DNA of 64,000 nt from Kitasatospora xanthocidica (GTDB lineage Bacteria; Actinomycetota; Actinomycetes; Streptomycetales; Streptomycetaceae): positions 115,300 through 179,299 of the forward strand of contig NZ_BNBY01000017.1 in NCBI RefSeq assembly GCF_014656195.1, in the 5' to 3' direction. Below the pieces are notes generated by a model that was given only the letters and a program-made list of their open reading frames with translations, searched no databases and had not been told where the DNA came from. The position numbers were made by a program, and so were the translations under genes. The first letter of the stretch is position 1; every line of letters starts with the position of its first letter. Positions 1 to 7,640 of this stretch are shown piece after piece.

Positions 1-847
1 CGAAGATCAGGTTGTCCTTCGCCCCGATCGACATGTCGGCCTTGCCCTGGGGGCCGAAGGCGGCGGCCGGCGGGGCCACCACCAGCAGCCGGCTGCCGGC
101 CTTCTTCCCGACCACGGCCTGGTCCAGGGCCGGGATCAGCGCGTCGGTGCCCGCCTGGAAGATCTGCGGCTTGCCGTTGGCGTCGTACGAGCTCGGGATG
201 TCCTTGCCGGTGTTCCAGTCCTTGGCGGTGTAGTCCACCGAGGTCCAGGAGTTCTTCTCGACCTTGGCGCCGGAGCCCTCGGAGAGCACCTTGACCACGA
301 AGGAGCCGTCGGAGGCCTCGCCCGGCACCTGGATCTCGGCCTTCTTGCCGAAGTCACCGGTGACGGTCGGCAGCACCTTGGCGCTGTCCTTGATCGGCGG
401 CACCGGCTCGGCGCTCGGCGTGGGCGGCGCGGTCTTGGCCGCGTCCGGCTTGGCCGCGGTGGCGTCCTTGTCCCCGCCGTCCTTGTTGACCAGGTACAGC
501 GTCACGGCGCTGCCGGCCAGCAGCACGGCCAGCACGGTGCCGAGGATCACACCGAGCCTGCCGACTCCCGGCGGGTTCTCGTCGTACCCGGCCTCGGAGG
601 TGTCGGCCCGGCGCACCGTGGACGCGAAGATCTGCGGGGCCTCGTCCGTCTTCGTCCCGCCCTGGGCGCGCGGGGCCTCGCCGGGCTGCGCCCAGCCGGC
701 CTGCTGCTTCAGGATCGACGGCGGGACGACGATCGACTCGCCGTCCCCCGGGAGCGGGCCGCCGGGACGAGAGGCCGCCGGGTCACCCGCAGCGCTGTCG
801 TTGGCCGCGGTGCCGGCCCCGCCCGGGCTCGGCGTCTTCTCAGTCAT
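1..847 (-). CDS. Membrane-anchored FKBP-type peptidyl-prolyl isomerase (3' end cut by window)
   Basis: About 282 codons are visible from ATG 847; the C terminus lies beyond position 1. Residues 1-95 are a Gly/Pro/Ala-rich cytosolic stretch. Residues 97-120 (GVILGTVLAVLLAGSAVTLY) form one transmembrane helix, followed by a charged Ala/Pro linker and the start of an FKBP fold with DYTAKDWNTGKDIPSSYD and LLVVAPPAAAFG. This suggests a single-pass protein with an extracellular prolyl isomerase. The FKBP core is close to the first domain of the next gene upstream (1111-2100), so the two look like tandem duplicates. The family assignment is firm; the substrate is unknown. The isomerase may be weakened, because the usual FKBP aromatic pocket cannot be checked fully in the truncated sequence. 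Confidence 0.85.
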   Translation of the reverse strand, partial: MTEKTPSPGGAGTAANDSAAGDPAASRPGGPLPGDGESIVVPPSILKQQAGWAQPGEAPRAQGGTKTDEAPQIFASTVRRADTSEAGYDENPPGVGRLGVILGTVLAVLLAGSAVTLYLVNKDGGDKDATAAKPDAAKTAPPTPSAEPVPPIKDSAKVLPTVTGDFGKKAEIQVPGEASDGSFVVKVLSEGSGAKVEKNSWTSVDYTAKDWNTGKDIPSSYDANGKPQIFQAGTDALIPALDQAVVGKKAGSRLLVVAPPAAAFGPQGKADMSIGAKDNLIF

Positions 848-1064
848 GACTCCCCATCCATCTCGCCACAGGTCTTCCAGGTCTGCGTCCGGCGTGCTGA
901 GCGCCGGCCTGCCGTCGCACCGCCCGCCCCGGACCTTGGCGCCGGGCGGCGCCTGCCACAGCGCGAGGGCAGTATGACAGCTAAGGATGAGGACGGACGC
1001 TTCGTTGTACGAGCGTCCGCCCAAGCGTACGGAATCCCCCCGGTGACTTCCTAGTGTTCCTAGT

Positions 1065-1109
1065 GTGTGCCTGACAATTCGCGCACCCGGCGGGAATCGT
1101 CAGGCACGC
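1065..1109 (-). terminator. Stem-loop after the FKBP lipoprotein gene
   Basis: GTGCCTGAC (1067-1075) pairs perfectly with GTCAGGCAC (1099-1107), and inner ATTC/GAAT extends the pairing. It starts just past the stop codon of the 1111-2100 gene on the minus strand. There is no clear T-tract, so it is a likely but unproven terminator. Confidence 0.55.
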
Positions 1110-1110
1110 C

Positions 1111-2100
1111 CTACACCGCTTCCAGGATGTCGATCACGAAGACCAGCGTGGAGTTCGCGGGGACGGCGCCCTGCGCCTTGTCCTGGTAGCCGAGCGCGGG
1201 CGGCACCACGAGCAGCACCCGGCTGCCGACGTTCTGCCCGACCAGCCCCTTGTCCCAGCCCTCGATCACGCTGCCGGTTCCGATCTGCACGGCCTGCGCG
1301 CCGCCGTGCGTCCAGGAGGCGTCGAACTGCTGGCCGTTGCTCCACAGCACCCCGGTGTACTGCACCACCAGGGTCTGCCCGCTCTTGACCTGCTTGCCCT
1401 CGCCCTTGATCAGCACCGCCTGCTGCAGGTCGGTGGGCGCGGCCTGCCCGGCCGGGACGGTGATCGTCGCCGGCGCCTTGCCGTTGTCCTTGACCTGCGG
1501 CAGCGTCGCGGCGGGCTCGGTCATGTTCCCGGTCAGCGCGGAGTCCTGCGGCAGGCTCTCCACGATGTCCAGCACGAACACCACGGTGTCGTTCTTGTTG
1601 ACCCCGAGCTGGCCGGAGCCCTGCTCGCCGAAGGCCGCCGCCGGCGGCGCCACCACCAGCAGCCGGCTGCCCACCTTCTTGCCGATCACGCTCTGGTCCA
1701 GCGCCGGCACCAGCTGCCCGCTGCCGGCCTGGTAGAGCTGCGGCTTGCCGTTGTCGTCGTACGAGCTGGGCAGGTCCTTGCCGGTGGTCCAGTCCTTCGC
1801 GGTGTAGTTGACCGTGACCCAGTCGCCCTTGTTGACGGTGGAACGCTCGCCCTCGGTGACCGTGTTCACCACGAACTGGCCGGTGGGCTGCCGGCCCTCC
1901 GGGATGGTGATGGTCGCCTTGCTGCCGAATCCGCCACCCGAAAGGGTGGGCATCGGCGAGGCCTCGCCGACCGGCGCCGGCACCGTCGGGGCGGCGCTCG
2001 CCGGGGACGGGGTCGCCGGGCCGGCCGCCTTGGGGGAACTGCTGCAGGCGACCGCCAGCAGTAGCGGCAGGGTGAGAAGCAAACCGGCGGTGCGGCGCAC
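1111..2100 (-). CDS. Lipoprotein with two FKBP-type prolyl isomerase domains
   Basis: 329 residues. I chose GTG 2100 because AGGA lies 7 nt upstream and the next residues form a lipoprotein signal peptide (RRTAGLLLTLPLLLAVAC, acylated Cys near residue 19). A longer frame from 2187 would bury that signal. After a Pro/Ala linker there are two FKBP folds. The first, about residues 70-185, contains VNYTAKDWTTGKDLPSSYD and VVFVLDIVES. The second, about 215-329, contains VVQYTGVLWSNGQQFD, IEGWDKGLVG and LVFVIDILE and is the more canonical. The product should catalyse prolyl cis-trans isomerisation outside the membrane. It follows pafA after a hairpin, so it probably has its own promoter. Adjacency to proteasome genes does not show a shared function. 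Confidence 0.88.
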   Translation of the reverse strand: MRRTAGLLLTLPLLLAVACSSSPKAAGPATPSPASAAPTVPAPVGEASPMPTLSGGGFGSKATITIPEGRQPTGQFVVNTVTEGERSTVNKGDWVTVNYTAKDWTTGKDLPSSYDDNGKPQLYQAGSGQLVPALDQSVIGKKVGSRLLVVAPPAAAFGEQGSGQLGVNKNDTVVFVLDIVESLPQDSALTGNMTEPAATLPQVKDNGKAPATITVPAGQAAPTDLQQAVLIKGEGKQVKSGQTLVVQYTGVLWSNGQQFDASWTHGGAQAVQIGTGSVIEGWDKGLVGQNVGSRVLLVVPPALGYQDKAQGAVPANSTLVFVIDILEAV

Positions 2101-2167
2101 GGTGGTCCTAACTGTCGGTCGAAGTCGGCTCTCCTGACTCGACGGACAGCGTATGCCCGGCACGCGT

Positions 2168-2196
2168 CCGGCCCCGGTAGACACCACCGGGGCCGG
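2168..2196 (-). terminator. Hairpin after pafA
   Basis: Perfect 11-bp arms CCGGCCCCGGT (2168-2178) and ACCGGGGCCGG (2186-2196) with a 7-nt loop, 30 nt after the pafA stop. Likely an intrinsic GC-rich terminator separating pafA from the FKBP gene. Confidence 0.65.
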
Positions 2197-2226
2197 TCAC
2201 GACCTTGATCACGACGGCGGCGCGGG

Positions 2227-3588
2227 CTACATCCCCGCGATGAGCTTCTCCACCCTCTCGTCCACCGAACGGAACGGGTCCTTGCACAGCACCGTGCGCT
2301 GCGCCTGGTCGTTCAGCTTCAGGTGCACCCAGTCCACCGTGAAGTCCCGGCGCTGCTCCTGCGCCCGGCGGATGAAGTCCCCGCGCAGCCGGGCCCGGGT
2401 GGTCTGCGGCGGGATCGACTTGGCCTCGAAGGTCTTGAGGTCGGTGGTCACCCGCTGCGCCTGGTTCTTGGCCTGGAGCAGGTAGAACAGGCCGCGCCGG
2501 CGGTGGATGTCGTGGTACGCGAGGTCGATCTGCGCCACCCGCGGGTTGGACATGCTCATCTGGTGCTTCTCGCGGTAGCGCTCGATGAGCTTGTACTTCA
2601 TGATCCAGTCGATCTCGGTGGCCACCCCGTCCAGCCGCTCGCTGCGGACGGCCTCCAGGGTGCGGCCCCACAGGTCGAGGATCCGGGCGACGGTGCCGGT
2701 GTTGATGCCCTTGCGGTCGGCGAACTCCAGGGCCTTGGTGTAGTACTCCTCCTGGATGTCCAGCGCGCTGGCCTCGCGGCCGTTGGCGAGCCGCACCTGG
2801 TGGGTCCCGGTGAGGTCGTGGCTGACCTCGCGGATCGCCCGGATCGGGTTCTCCAGGGTGAGGTCGCGCATCACCACGCCGGCCTCGATCAGCCGCAGCA
2901 CCAGGTCGGTGGCGCCGACCTTGAGCAGCGTCGTGGTCTCGGACATGTTGGAGTCGCCGACGATCACGTGCAGCCGGCGGTAGCGCTCGGCGTCCGCGTG
3001 CGGCTCGTCCCTGGTGTTGATGATCGGCCGCGAGCGGGTGGTGGCGGAGCTGACGCCCTCCCAGATGTGCTCGGCCCGCTGGCTGACGCAGAAGACCGCG
3101 CCGCGCGGGGTCTGCAGCACCTTGCCGGCGCCGCAGATCAGCTGCCGGGTGACCAGGAAGGGGATCAGCACGTCGGCCAGCCGGGAGAACTCGCCGTGCC
3201 GGGCCACGCAGTAGTTCTCGTGGCAGCCGTACGAGTTCCCGGCCGAGTCGGTGTTGTTCTTGAAGAGGTAGACGTCGCCGGCGATGCCCTCCTCGTGCAG
3301 CCGCCGCTCGGCGTCCACCAGGAGGCCTTCGAGGATGCGCTCCCCGGCCTTGTCGTGGGTCACCAGCTCGACCACGTCGTCGCACTCGGGGGTGGCGTAC
3401 TCGGGGTGAGAGCCGACGTCGAGGTAGAGCCGGGCGCCGTTGCGCAGGAAGACGTTGCTGCTGCGGCCCCAGGAGACGACCCGGCGGAACAGGTACCGCG
3501 CGACCTCGTCCGGCGACAGCCGCCGCTGCCCGCGGAACGTGCAGGTCACGCCGTACTCGTTCTCCAGCCCGAAAATCCGGCGGTCCAT
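2227..3588 (-). CDS. pafA: Pup--protein ligase PafA
   Basis: 453 residues, the normal PafA length. ATG 3588 starts MDRRIFGLENEYGVTC with GGAG 7 nt upstream; the longer frame to 3630 adds non-family residues. PafA uses ATP to phosphorylate the C-terminal glutamate of Pup and joins it to substrate lysines in the cytosol. The N-terminal FGLENEYGV strand carries the glutamine-synthetase-like Mg/ATP glutamate. Other shared motifs are YLFKNNTDSAGNSYGCHENY, RPIINTRDEPHA and LHVIVGDSNMSE. These also occur in Dop (5901-7412), but this copy lacks Dop's long N-terminal loop, which separates the two paralogues. It is the last gene of the proteasome run, 114 nt after prcA. Confidence 0.97.
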   Translation of the reverse strand: MDRRIFGLENEYGVTCTFRGQRRLSPDEVARYLFRRVVSWGRSSNVFLRNGARLYLDVGSHPEYATPECDDVVELVTHDKAGERILEGLLVDAERRLHEEGIAGDVYLFKNNTDSAGNSYGCHENYCVARHGEFSRLADVLIPFLVTRQLICGAGKVLQTPRGAVFCVSQRAEHIWEGVSSATTRSRPIINTRDEPHADAERYRRLHVIVGDSNMSETTTLLKVGATDLVLRLIEAGVVMRDLTLENPIRAIREVSHDLTGTHQVRLANGREASALDIQEEYYTKALEFADRKGINTGTVARILDLWGRTLEAVRSERLDGVATEIDWIMKYKLIERYREKHQMSMSNPRVAQIDLAYHDIHRRRGLFYLLQAKNQAQRVTTDLKTFEAKSIPPQTTRARLRGDFIRRAQEQRRDFTVDWVHLKLNDQAQRTVLCKDPFRSVDERVEKLIAGM

Positions 3589-3655
3589 GAGCACTCCATT
3601 CTGGTCGGAGCTGTCCGAAACCGCCTCCACGACGACTGGGCCGCCGCAGGGGCAT

Positions 3656-3697
3656 CGGAGTCCCGCACGGCGGGCTGCGCCGTCGTACGGGACTCCG
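3656..3697 (-). terminator. Nested stem-loop between prcA and pafA
   Basis: Outer arms CGGAGTCCCG (3656-3665) and CGGGACTCCG (3688-3697) are perfect. An inner stem ACGGCG/CGCCGT sits inside. It begins 6 nt after the prcA stop, so it may terminate or attenuate transcription before pafA. Confidence 0.6.
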
Positions 3698-3702
3698 CCG
3701 TA

Positions 3703-4464
3703 CTACTCGTCCGACGGCGTGGCCGCCGCCGGCTTCTCGTCGTCGTCCGCCTCGGCGGACTGGTCCCCGTCGAGCAGCCGGCCGAGCTGGTTGCCGAGGA
3801 TCCGCTTGAACTTGCGCTGCTGGAAGCGCTGGCGGTCGAGGACCGCCACCTCCAGCTGCTCCGGGGTGAGGCTGCGCGGGCTGCCGCCGTTGGGGTCCCG
3901 GGCGAGCGAGTCGACCGCGACCTTCACCGCCTCGGTGAGGCTCATGCCCACGCGGTGGCGCTGGCCCAGGTAGTTGCCGATCGAGTCGGCGTTGCCGCCG
4001 ACCACCACGTAGTTCTTCTCGTCGACGACCGAGCCGTCCGGCGTGAGCCGGTAGATCTGGTCGTTGTCGGCGGTCTTGCCGACCTCGGCGACGATCAGCT
4101 CGACCTCGTACGGCTTCTCGCCGACCGAGGAGAAGATGGTGCCCAGGGTCTGGGCGTACACGTTGGCCAGGCCCCGGGCCGTGACGTCGGCCCGGTCGTA
4201 GGAGTAGCCGCGCAGGTCGGCGTAGCGGACGCCGCCGATGCGCAGGTTCTCGAACTCGTTGTAGCGCCCGACCGCCGCGAAGGCGATCTTGTCGTAGATC
4301 TCGGAGACCTTGTGGAGCGCCCTGGAGGTGTTCTCCGCGACGAAGACGATGCCCTCGGCGTAGGTGAGCACGACCACGCTGCGGCCGCGCGCGATGCCCT
4401 TGCGGGCGTACTCCGCGCGGTCCGCCATGGCCTGCTGGGGCGAGACGTAGAACGGTGTCGACAC
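3703..4464 (-). CDS. prcA: 20S proteasome alpha subunit PrcA
   Basis: 253 residues from GTG 4464 (MSTPFYVSPQQAMADRAEYARKG). The N-terminal helix that gates the pore is present, followed by the alpha-type core (GRSVVVLTYAEGIVFVAENTSRALHKVSEIYDKIAFAAVGRYNEFE). There is no catalytic threonine or propeptide, as expected for an alpha subunit. Seven copies cap each end of the PrcB double ring and dock the Arc/Mpa ATPase. The tail after about residue 230 is acidic and Ala/Pro-rich. The gene lies 31 nt downstream of prcB, so the two are almost certainly co-transcribed. Confidence 0.97.
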   Translation of the reverse strand: MSTPFYVSPQQAMADRAEYARKGIARGRSVVVLTYAEGIVFVAENTSRALHKVSEIYDKIAFAAVGRYNEFENLRIGGVRYADLRGYSYDRADVTARGLANVYAQTLGTIFSSVGEKPYEVELIVAEVGKTADNDQIYRLTPDGSVVDEKNYVVVGGNADSIGNYLGQRHRVGMSLTEAVKVAVDSLARDPNGGSPRSLTPEQLEVAVLDRQRFQQRKFKRILGNQLGRLLDGDQSAEADDDEKPAAATPSDE

Positions 4465-4495
4465 CGGCGGTCGTCCCTTTCCTGTGAGGTGATGG

Positions 4496-5338
4496 CTAGA
4501 TCAGCGGGGCCTGCGGGCCGTTGGGGTGGGTCAGGCGCTCGTCGGTGATGGCGACGACGACTTCGGTGACCTCCGCCTCGGTGAGCCGGCGGAAGCCGTC
4601 CTCGGTGATCAGCGAGACGATCGGGAAGATCTTGCGGGCGAGGTCCGGGCCGCCGGTGGCGGAGTCGTCGTCCGCCGCGTCGTAGAGGGCCTGGACGACC
4701 AGGGTGACGGCCTGGTCCGCGGTCAGGCCGTCGCGGTAGAGCTTCTTCATCGAGCCGCGGGCGAAGACCGAGCCCGAACCGGTGGCGGCGAAGCCGCGCT
4801 CCTCGGAACGCCCGCCGGTGACGTCGTAGTTGAAGATCCGGCCGCGGCCGCGGTCCAGGTCGTAGCCCGCGAAGATCGGCACGACCGCGAGGCCCTGCAT
4901 CGCCATGCCCAGGTTGCCCCGGATCATGGTGGTGAGGCGGTTGGCCTTGCCCTCCAGGGAGAGCGTGGCGCCCTCGATCTTCTCGTAGTGCTCCAGCTCC
5001 AGCTGGAACAGCCGGACCATCTCGACCGCGAGCCCGGCGGTGCCGGCGATGCCGACCGCGCTGTACTCGTCGGCCGGGAAGACCTTCTCGATGTCGCGCT
5101 GGGCGATCACGTTGCCCATCGTCGCGCGGCGGTCACCGGCGATCACGACACCGCCGTCGAAGACCGCGGCCACGATCGTGGTCCCGTGCGGCGCCTCGAC
5201 CACCGAGCCCTCGGGCAGCCCCCGGCCGCCCGGGAGCAGCTCGGGCTTGTGCTCGGCGAGGAAGTCGAGGAACGAGGACGACCCCGGGGTCAGGAAGGCA
5301 GCCGGTAGACGCCCGGTGCCACGAGTGTTGGCTTCCAC
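4496..5338 (-). CDS. prcB: 20S proteasome beta subunit PrcB
   Basis: 280 residues from GTG 5338, preceded by AAGGA about 6 nt upstream. The propeptide is residues 1-52, ending in APHG. Cleavage exposes Thr53 in TTIVAAVFDGGVVIAGDRRATMGN, the N-terminal nucleophile that cuts peptide bonds inside the chamber. The DRRATMG segment and the Lys of IEKVFPADEY fit active beta subunits. The gene comes 160 nt after pup and directly before prcA, the order usual in actinobacteria. The protein should be a catalytically competent beta ring subunit. Confidence 0.97.
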   Translation of the reverse strand: MEANTRGTGRLPAAFLTPGSSSFLDFLAEHKPELLPGGRGLPEGSVVEAPHGTTIVAAVFDGGVVIAGDRRATMGNVIAQRDIEKVFPADEYSAVGIAGTAGLAVEMVRLFQLELEHYEKIEGATLSLEGKANRLTTMIRGNLGMAMQGLAVVPIFAGYDLDRGRGRIFNYDVTGGRSEERGFAATGSGSVFARGSMKKLYRDGLTADQAVTLVVQALYDAADDDSATGGPDLARKIFPIVSLITEDGFRRLTEAEVTEVVVAITDERLTHPNGPQAPLI

Positions 5339-5431
5339 ACGATTCCTTCCAGGTAGCTTGAAGCTCGCGTTGCCCGCACCCTACCCGCCCGACGATCACT
5401 GTCCACGGGTGGTGGGGAGGTGCCGGGCGGC

Positions 5432-5451
5432 CGGGCGGCGAGCGCCGCCCG
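5432..5451 (-). terminator. Short hairpin between pup and prcB
   Basis: CGGGCGGC (5432-5439) and GCCGCCCG (5444-5451) flank GAGC. It lies 48 nt past the pup stop and 94 nt before the prcB start. It may be a weak terminator that lowers prcBA transcription relative to pup. Confidence 0.45.
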
Positions 5452-5498
5452 ACCGCCCTCGACGGTCGCGACCGTGAATTCCCGATGACCGGTACGGG

Positions 5499-5717
5499 CT
5501 ATTGCCCGCCCTTCTGCACGAATCCACGCACGAAATCTTCCGCATTCGACTCGAGGACCTCGTCGATTTCGTCCAGCACCGCGTCGACGTCGTCGCTCAG
5601 CTTTTCCTGGCGCTCCTTGAGGTCGTCGGAATTCTGCGTTTCGGCAGCCTGCTCCTCGACCTCCTCGGAGGAACGGTTTGCCCGCTGCTGGCCGCCGCCG
5701 GTGTCCTTGCTCGCCAT
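5499..5717 (-). CDS. pup: Prokaryotic ubiquitin-like protein Pup
   Basis: 72 residues from ATG 5717 (MASKDTGGGQQRANRSSEEVEEQ). A longer in-frame stretch to 5852 has no family similarity. Pup is the small disordered tag attached to doomed proteins. It is rich in Glu, Asp and Gln, with the helical Arc-binding segment near residues 30-60 (KERQEKLSDDVDAVLDEIDEVLE). It ends in Gly-Gly-Gln, so it is made in the inactive Gln form and needs deamidation by Dop, encoded next door, before PafA can use it. It sits between dop and prcB, as in other actinobacteria. Confidence 0.97.
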   Translation of the reverse strand: MASKDTGGGQQRANRSSEEVEEQAAETQNSDDLKERQEKLSDDVDAVLDEIDEVLESNAEDFVRGFVQKGGQ

Positions 5718-5900
5718 TTCCCTCACCCCGCTCGATTCGTCTGGCACGGTTTGGTCGGTTGGGTCGTTGCCGGTTGCACCGACCCTATACACAAGGTGCG
5801 ACTGCCGCTCCCGGTTTGCCGGTGGCGCTTCCTGTCCAACACCCGCTGCCACCCCGGATGATTCCCATTCGGCGGACGTTCACCCGTGGTGATCGAAAAG

Positions 5901-7412
5901 TTACCCGCCGGAGAGCACCCGGAGCAGGTCCTCCGCCGTGCGGCAGCGGTCCAGCAGCTCCTTGACGTGGTTGCGCGTCCCGCGCAGCGGCTCCAGCGTG
6001 GGCACCCGCTGCAACGAGTCCCGGCCCGGCAGGTCGAAGATCACCGAGTCCCAGGAGGCCGCCGCGACGTGGTCCGCGTACTGCTCCAGGCAGCGCCCGC
6101 GGAAGTAGGCCCTGGTGTCCTCCGGGGGCTTGGAGACGGCCCGCTCGACCTCGTCCTCGGTCAGCAGCCGCTCGAAGCGTCCACGGGCCACCAGGCGGTT
6201 GTAGAGGCCCTTCTCAGGCCGCACGTCGCTGTACTGGAGGTCGACCAGCTGCAGCCGGGAGTTGGACCACTCCAGGGCGTCCCGGCTGCGGTAGCCCTCC
6301 AGGATCTCCCGCTTGGCGATCCAGTCCAGCTCCTTGGAGAGCGACATCGGGTCGCGCTCCAGCCGGCCCAGGACGTCCTCCCAGCGCGTCAGCACGTCCA
6401 CCGTCTGCTCGTCCGCGTCGTTGCCGAAGCGGTCCTCGACGTACTTGCGGGCCAGCTCGAAGTACTCGAGCTGGAGCTGGACGGCGGTGAGCCTGCGCCC
6501 GTTCCGCAGGGTGATCAGGTGTTTGAGGGTCGGGTCGTGGGAGACCCGGTGCAGGGTCCGCACCGGCTGGTCGACGGCGAGGTCGGCGGCGATGAAGGAG
6601 TCCTCGATCATCGACAGGACCAGCGCGGTGGTGCCCAGCTTGAGGTAGGTGGAGATCTCGGAGAGGTTGGCGTCCCCGATGATCACGTGCAGCCGGCGGT
6701 ACTTCTCCGCGTCGGCGTGCGGTTCGTCCCGGGTGTTGATGATCGGCCGCTTGAGCGTGGTCTCCAGGCCGACCTCGACCTCGAAGTAGTCCGCCCGCTG
6801 GCTGATCTGGAAGCCGTGCGCCGAGCCGTCCTGGCCGATGCCGACCCGGCCGGCGCCGGTCACCACCTGGCGGGAGACGAAGAACGGGGTCAGGTGGCGC
6901 ACGATGTCGGCGAACGGCGTCGCCCGCTTCATCAGGTAGTTCTCGTGGGTGCCGTAGGAGGCGCCCTTGTTGTCGGTGTTGTTCTTGTACAGGTGGATGT
7001 TCTGCCCGTTGGGCAGCTCCAGCGCGCGCTGCGCCGCGGCCGCCATGATCCGCTCGCCCGCCTTGTCCCAGAGCACGGCGTCGCGCGGGTTGGTCACCTC
7101 GGGCGAGCTGTACTCGGGGTGCGCGTGGTCCACGTAGAACCGGGCCCCGTTGGTGAGGATGACGTTGGCCAGGCCGATGTCCTCGTCGGTCAGCTGGCTG
7201 GCGTCCGCCACCTCGCGCGCCAGGTCGAAGCCCCGCGCGTCGCGCAGCGGATTCTCCTCCTCGAAGTCCCAGCGGGCCCGCCGTGCCCGGTGCATCGCCG
7301 CCGCGTACGCGTTGACGATCTGGGACGAGGTGAGCATGGCGTTGGCGTTGGGGTGGCCGGGCACGGAGATTCCGTACTCGGTCTCGATGCCCATCACTCG
7401 CCGTACGGTCAT
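5901..7412 (-). CDS. dop: Deamidase/depupylase Dop
   Basis: 503 residues from ATG 7412, with AAGGAGG 5 nt upstream, the clearest ribosome site in this locus. MGIETEYGISVPG supplies the metal/ATP-binding strand shared with PafA. The insert near residues 40-80 (ARRARWDFEEENPLRDARGF) is the Dop-specific loop. Later motifs YKNNTDNKGASYGTHENYL and RPIINTRDEPHADAEKYRRLH follow the same carboxylate-amine-ligase plan. Dop converts the C-terminal Gln of Pup to Glu and removes Pup from tagged proteins. The 183-nt gap to pup leaves room for a pup promoter. Confidence 0.96.
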   Translation of the reverse strand: MTVRRVMGIETEYGISVPGHPNANAMLTSSQIVNAYAAAMHRARRARWDFEEENPLRDARGFDLAREVADASQLTDEDIGLANVILTNGARFYVDHAHPEYSSPEVTNPRDAVLWDKAGERIMAAAAQRALELPNGQNIHLYKNNTDNKGASYGTHENYLMKRATPFADIVRHLTPFFVSRQVVTGAGRVGIGQDGSAHGFQISQRADYFEVEVGLETTLKRPIINTRDEPHADAEKYRRLHVIIGDANLSEISTYLKLGTTALVLSMIEDSFIAADLAVDQPVRTLHRVSHDPTLKHLITLRNGRRLTAVQLQLEYFELARKYVEDRFGNDADEQTVDVLTRWEDVLGRLERDPMSLSKELDWIAKREILEGYRSRDALEWSNSRLQLVDLQYSDVRPEKGLYNRLVARGRFERLLTEDEVERAVSKPPEDTRAYFRGRCLEQYADHVAAASWDSVIFDLPGRDSLQRVPTLEPLRGTRNHVKELLDRCRTAEDLLRVLSGG

Positions 7413-7553
7413 GCGGCCCTCCTTGCCCGGTGCGCCGCCCCCGGCGGGCGGAGCACGCTGACGTACCGCTGAACAACACCGGCGCCGGCCATCTGACCGC
7501 GGACGGTGGGTCGAGCCTAGGTCCAGGCGCGGGACGGCGGCCCCCGAGACGCG

Positions 7554-7593
7554 CCGTCCGGCTGCGGGGCCGCGAGGCGCCACAGCCGGACGG
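7554..7593 (-). terminator. Hairpin after arc
   Basis: CCGTCCGGCTG (7554-7564) pairs with CAGCCGGACGG (7583-7593), loop 18 nt. It starts 47 nt after the arc stop and lies upstream of the dop start, so it may separate arc from dop. Confidence 0.5.
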
Positions 7594-7640
7594 TGTGCGT
7601 ACAGCTCCGGGGACCGCTGCCGGCCCGGGTAACCGCGTGC

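Noticed and set aside
2323..4548. 741-codon plus-strand open frame over pafA and prcA
   Set aside because: Antisense shadow of two clear genes.
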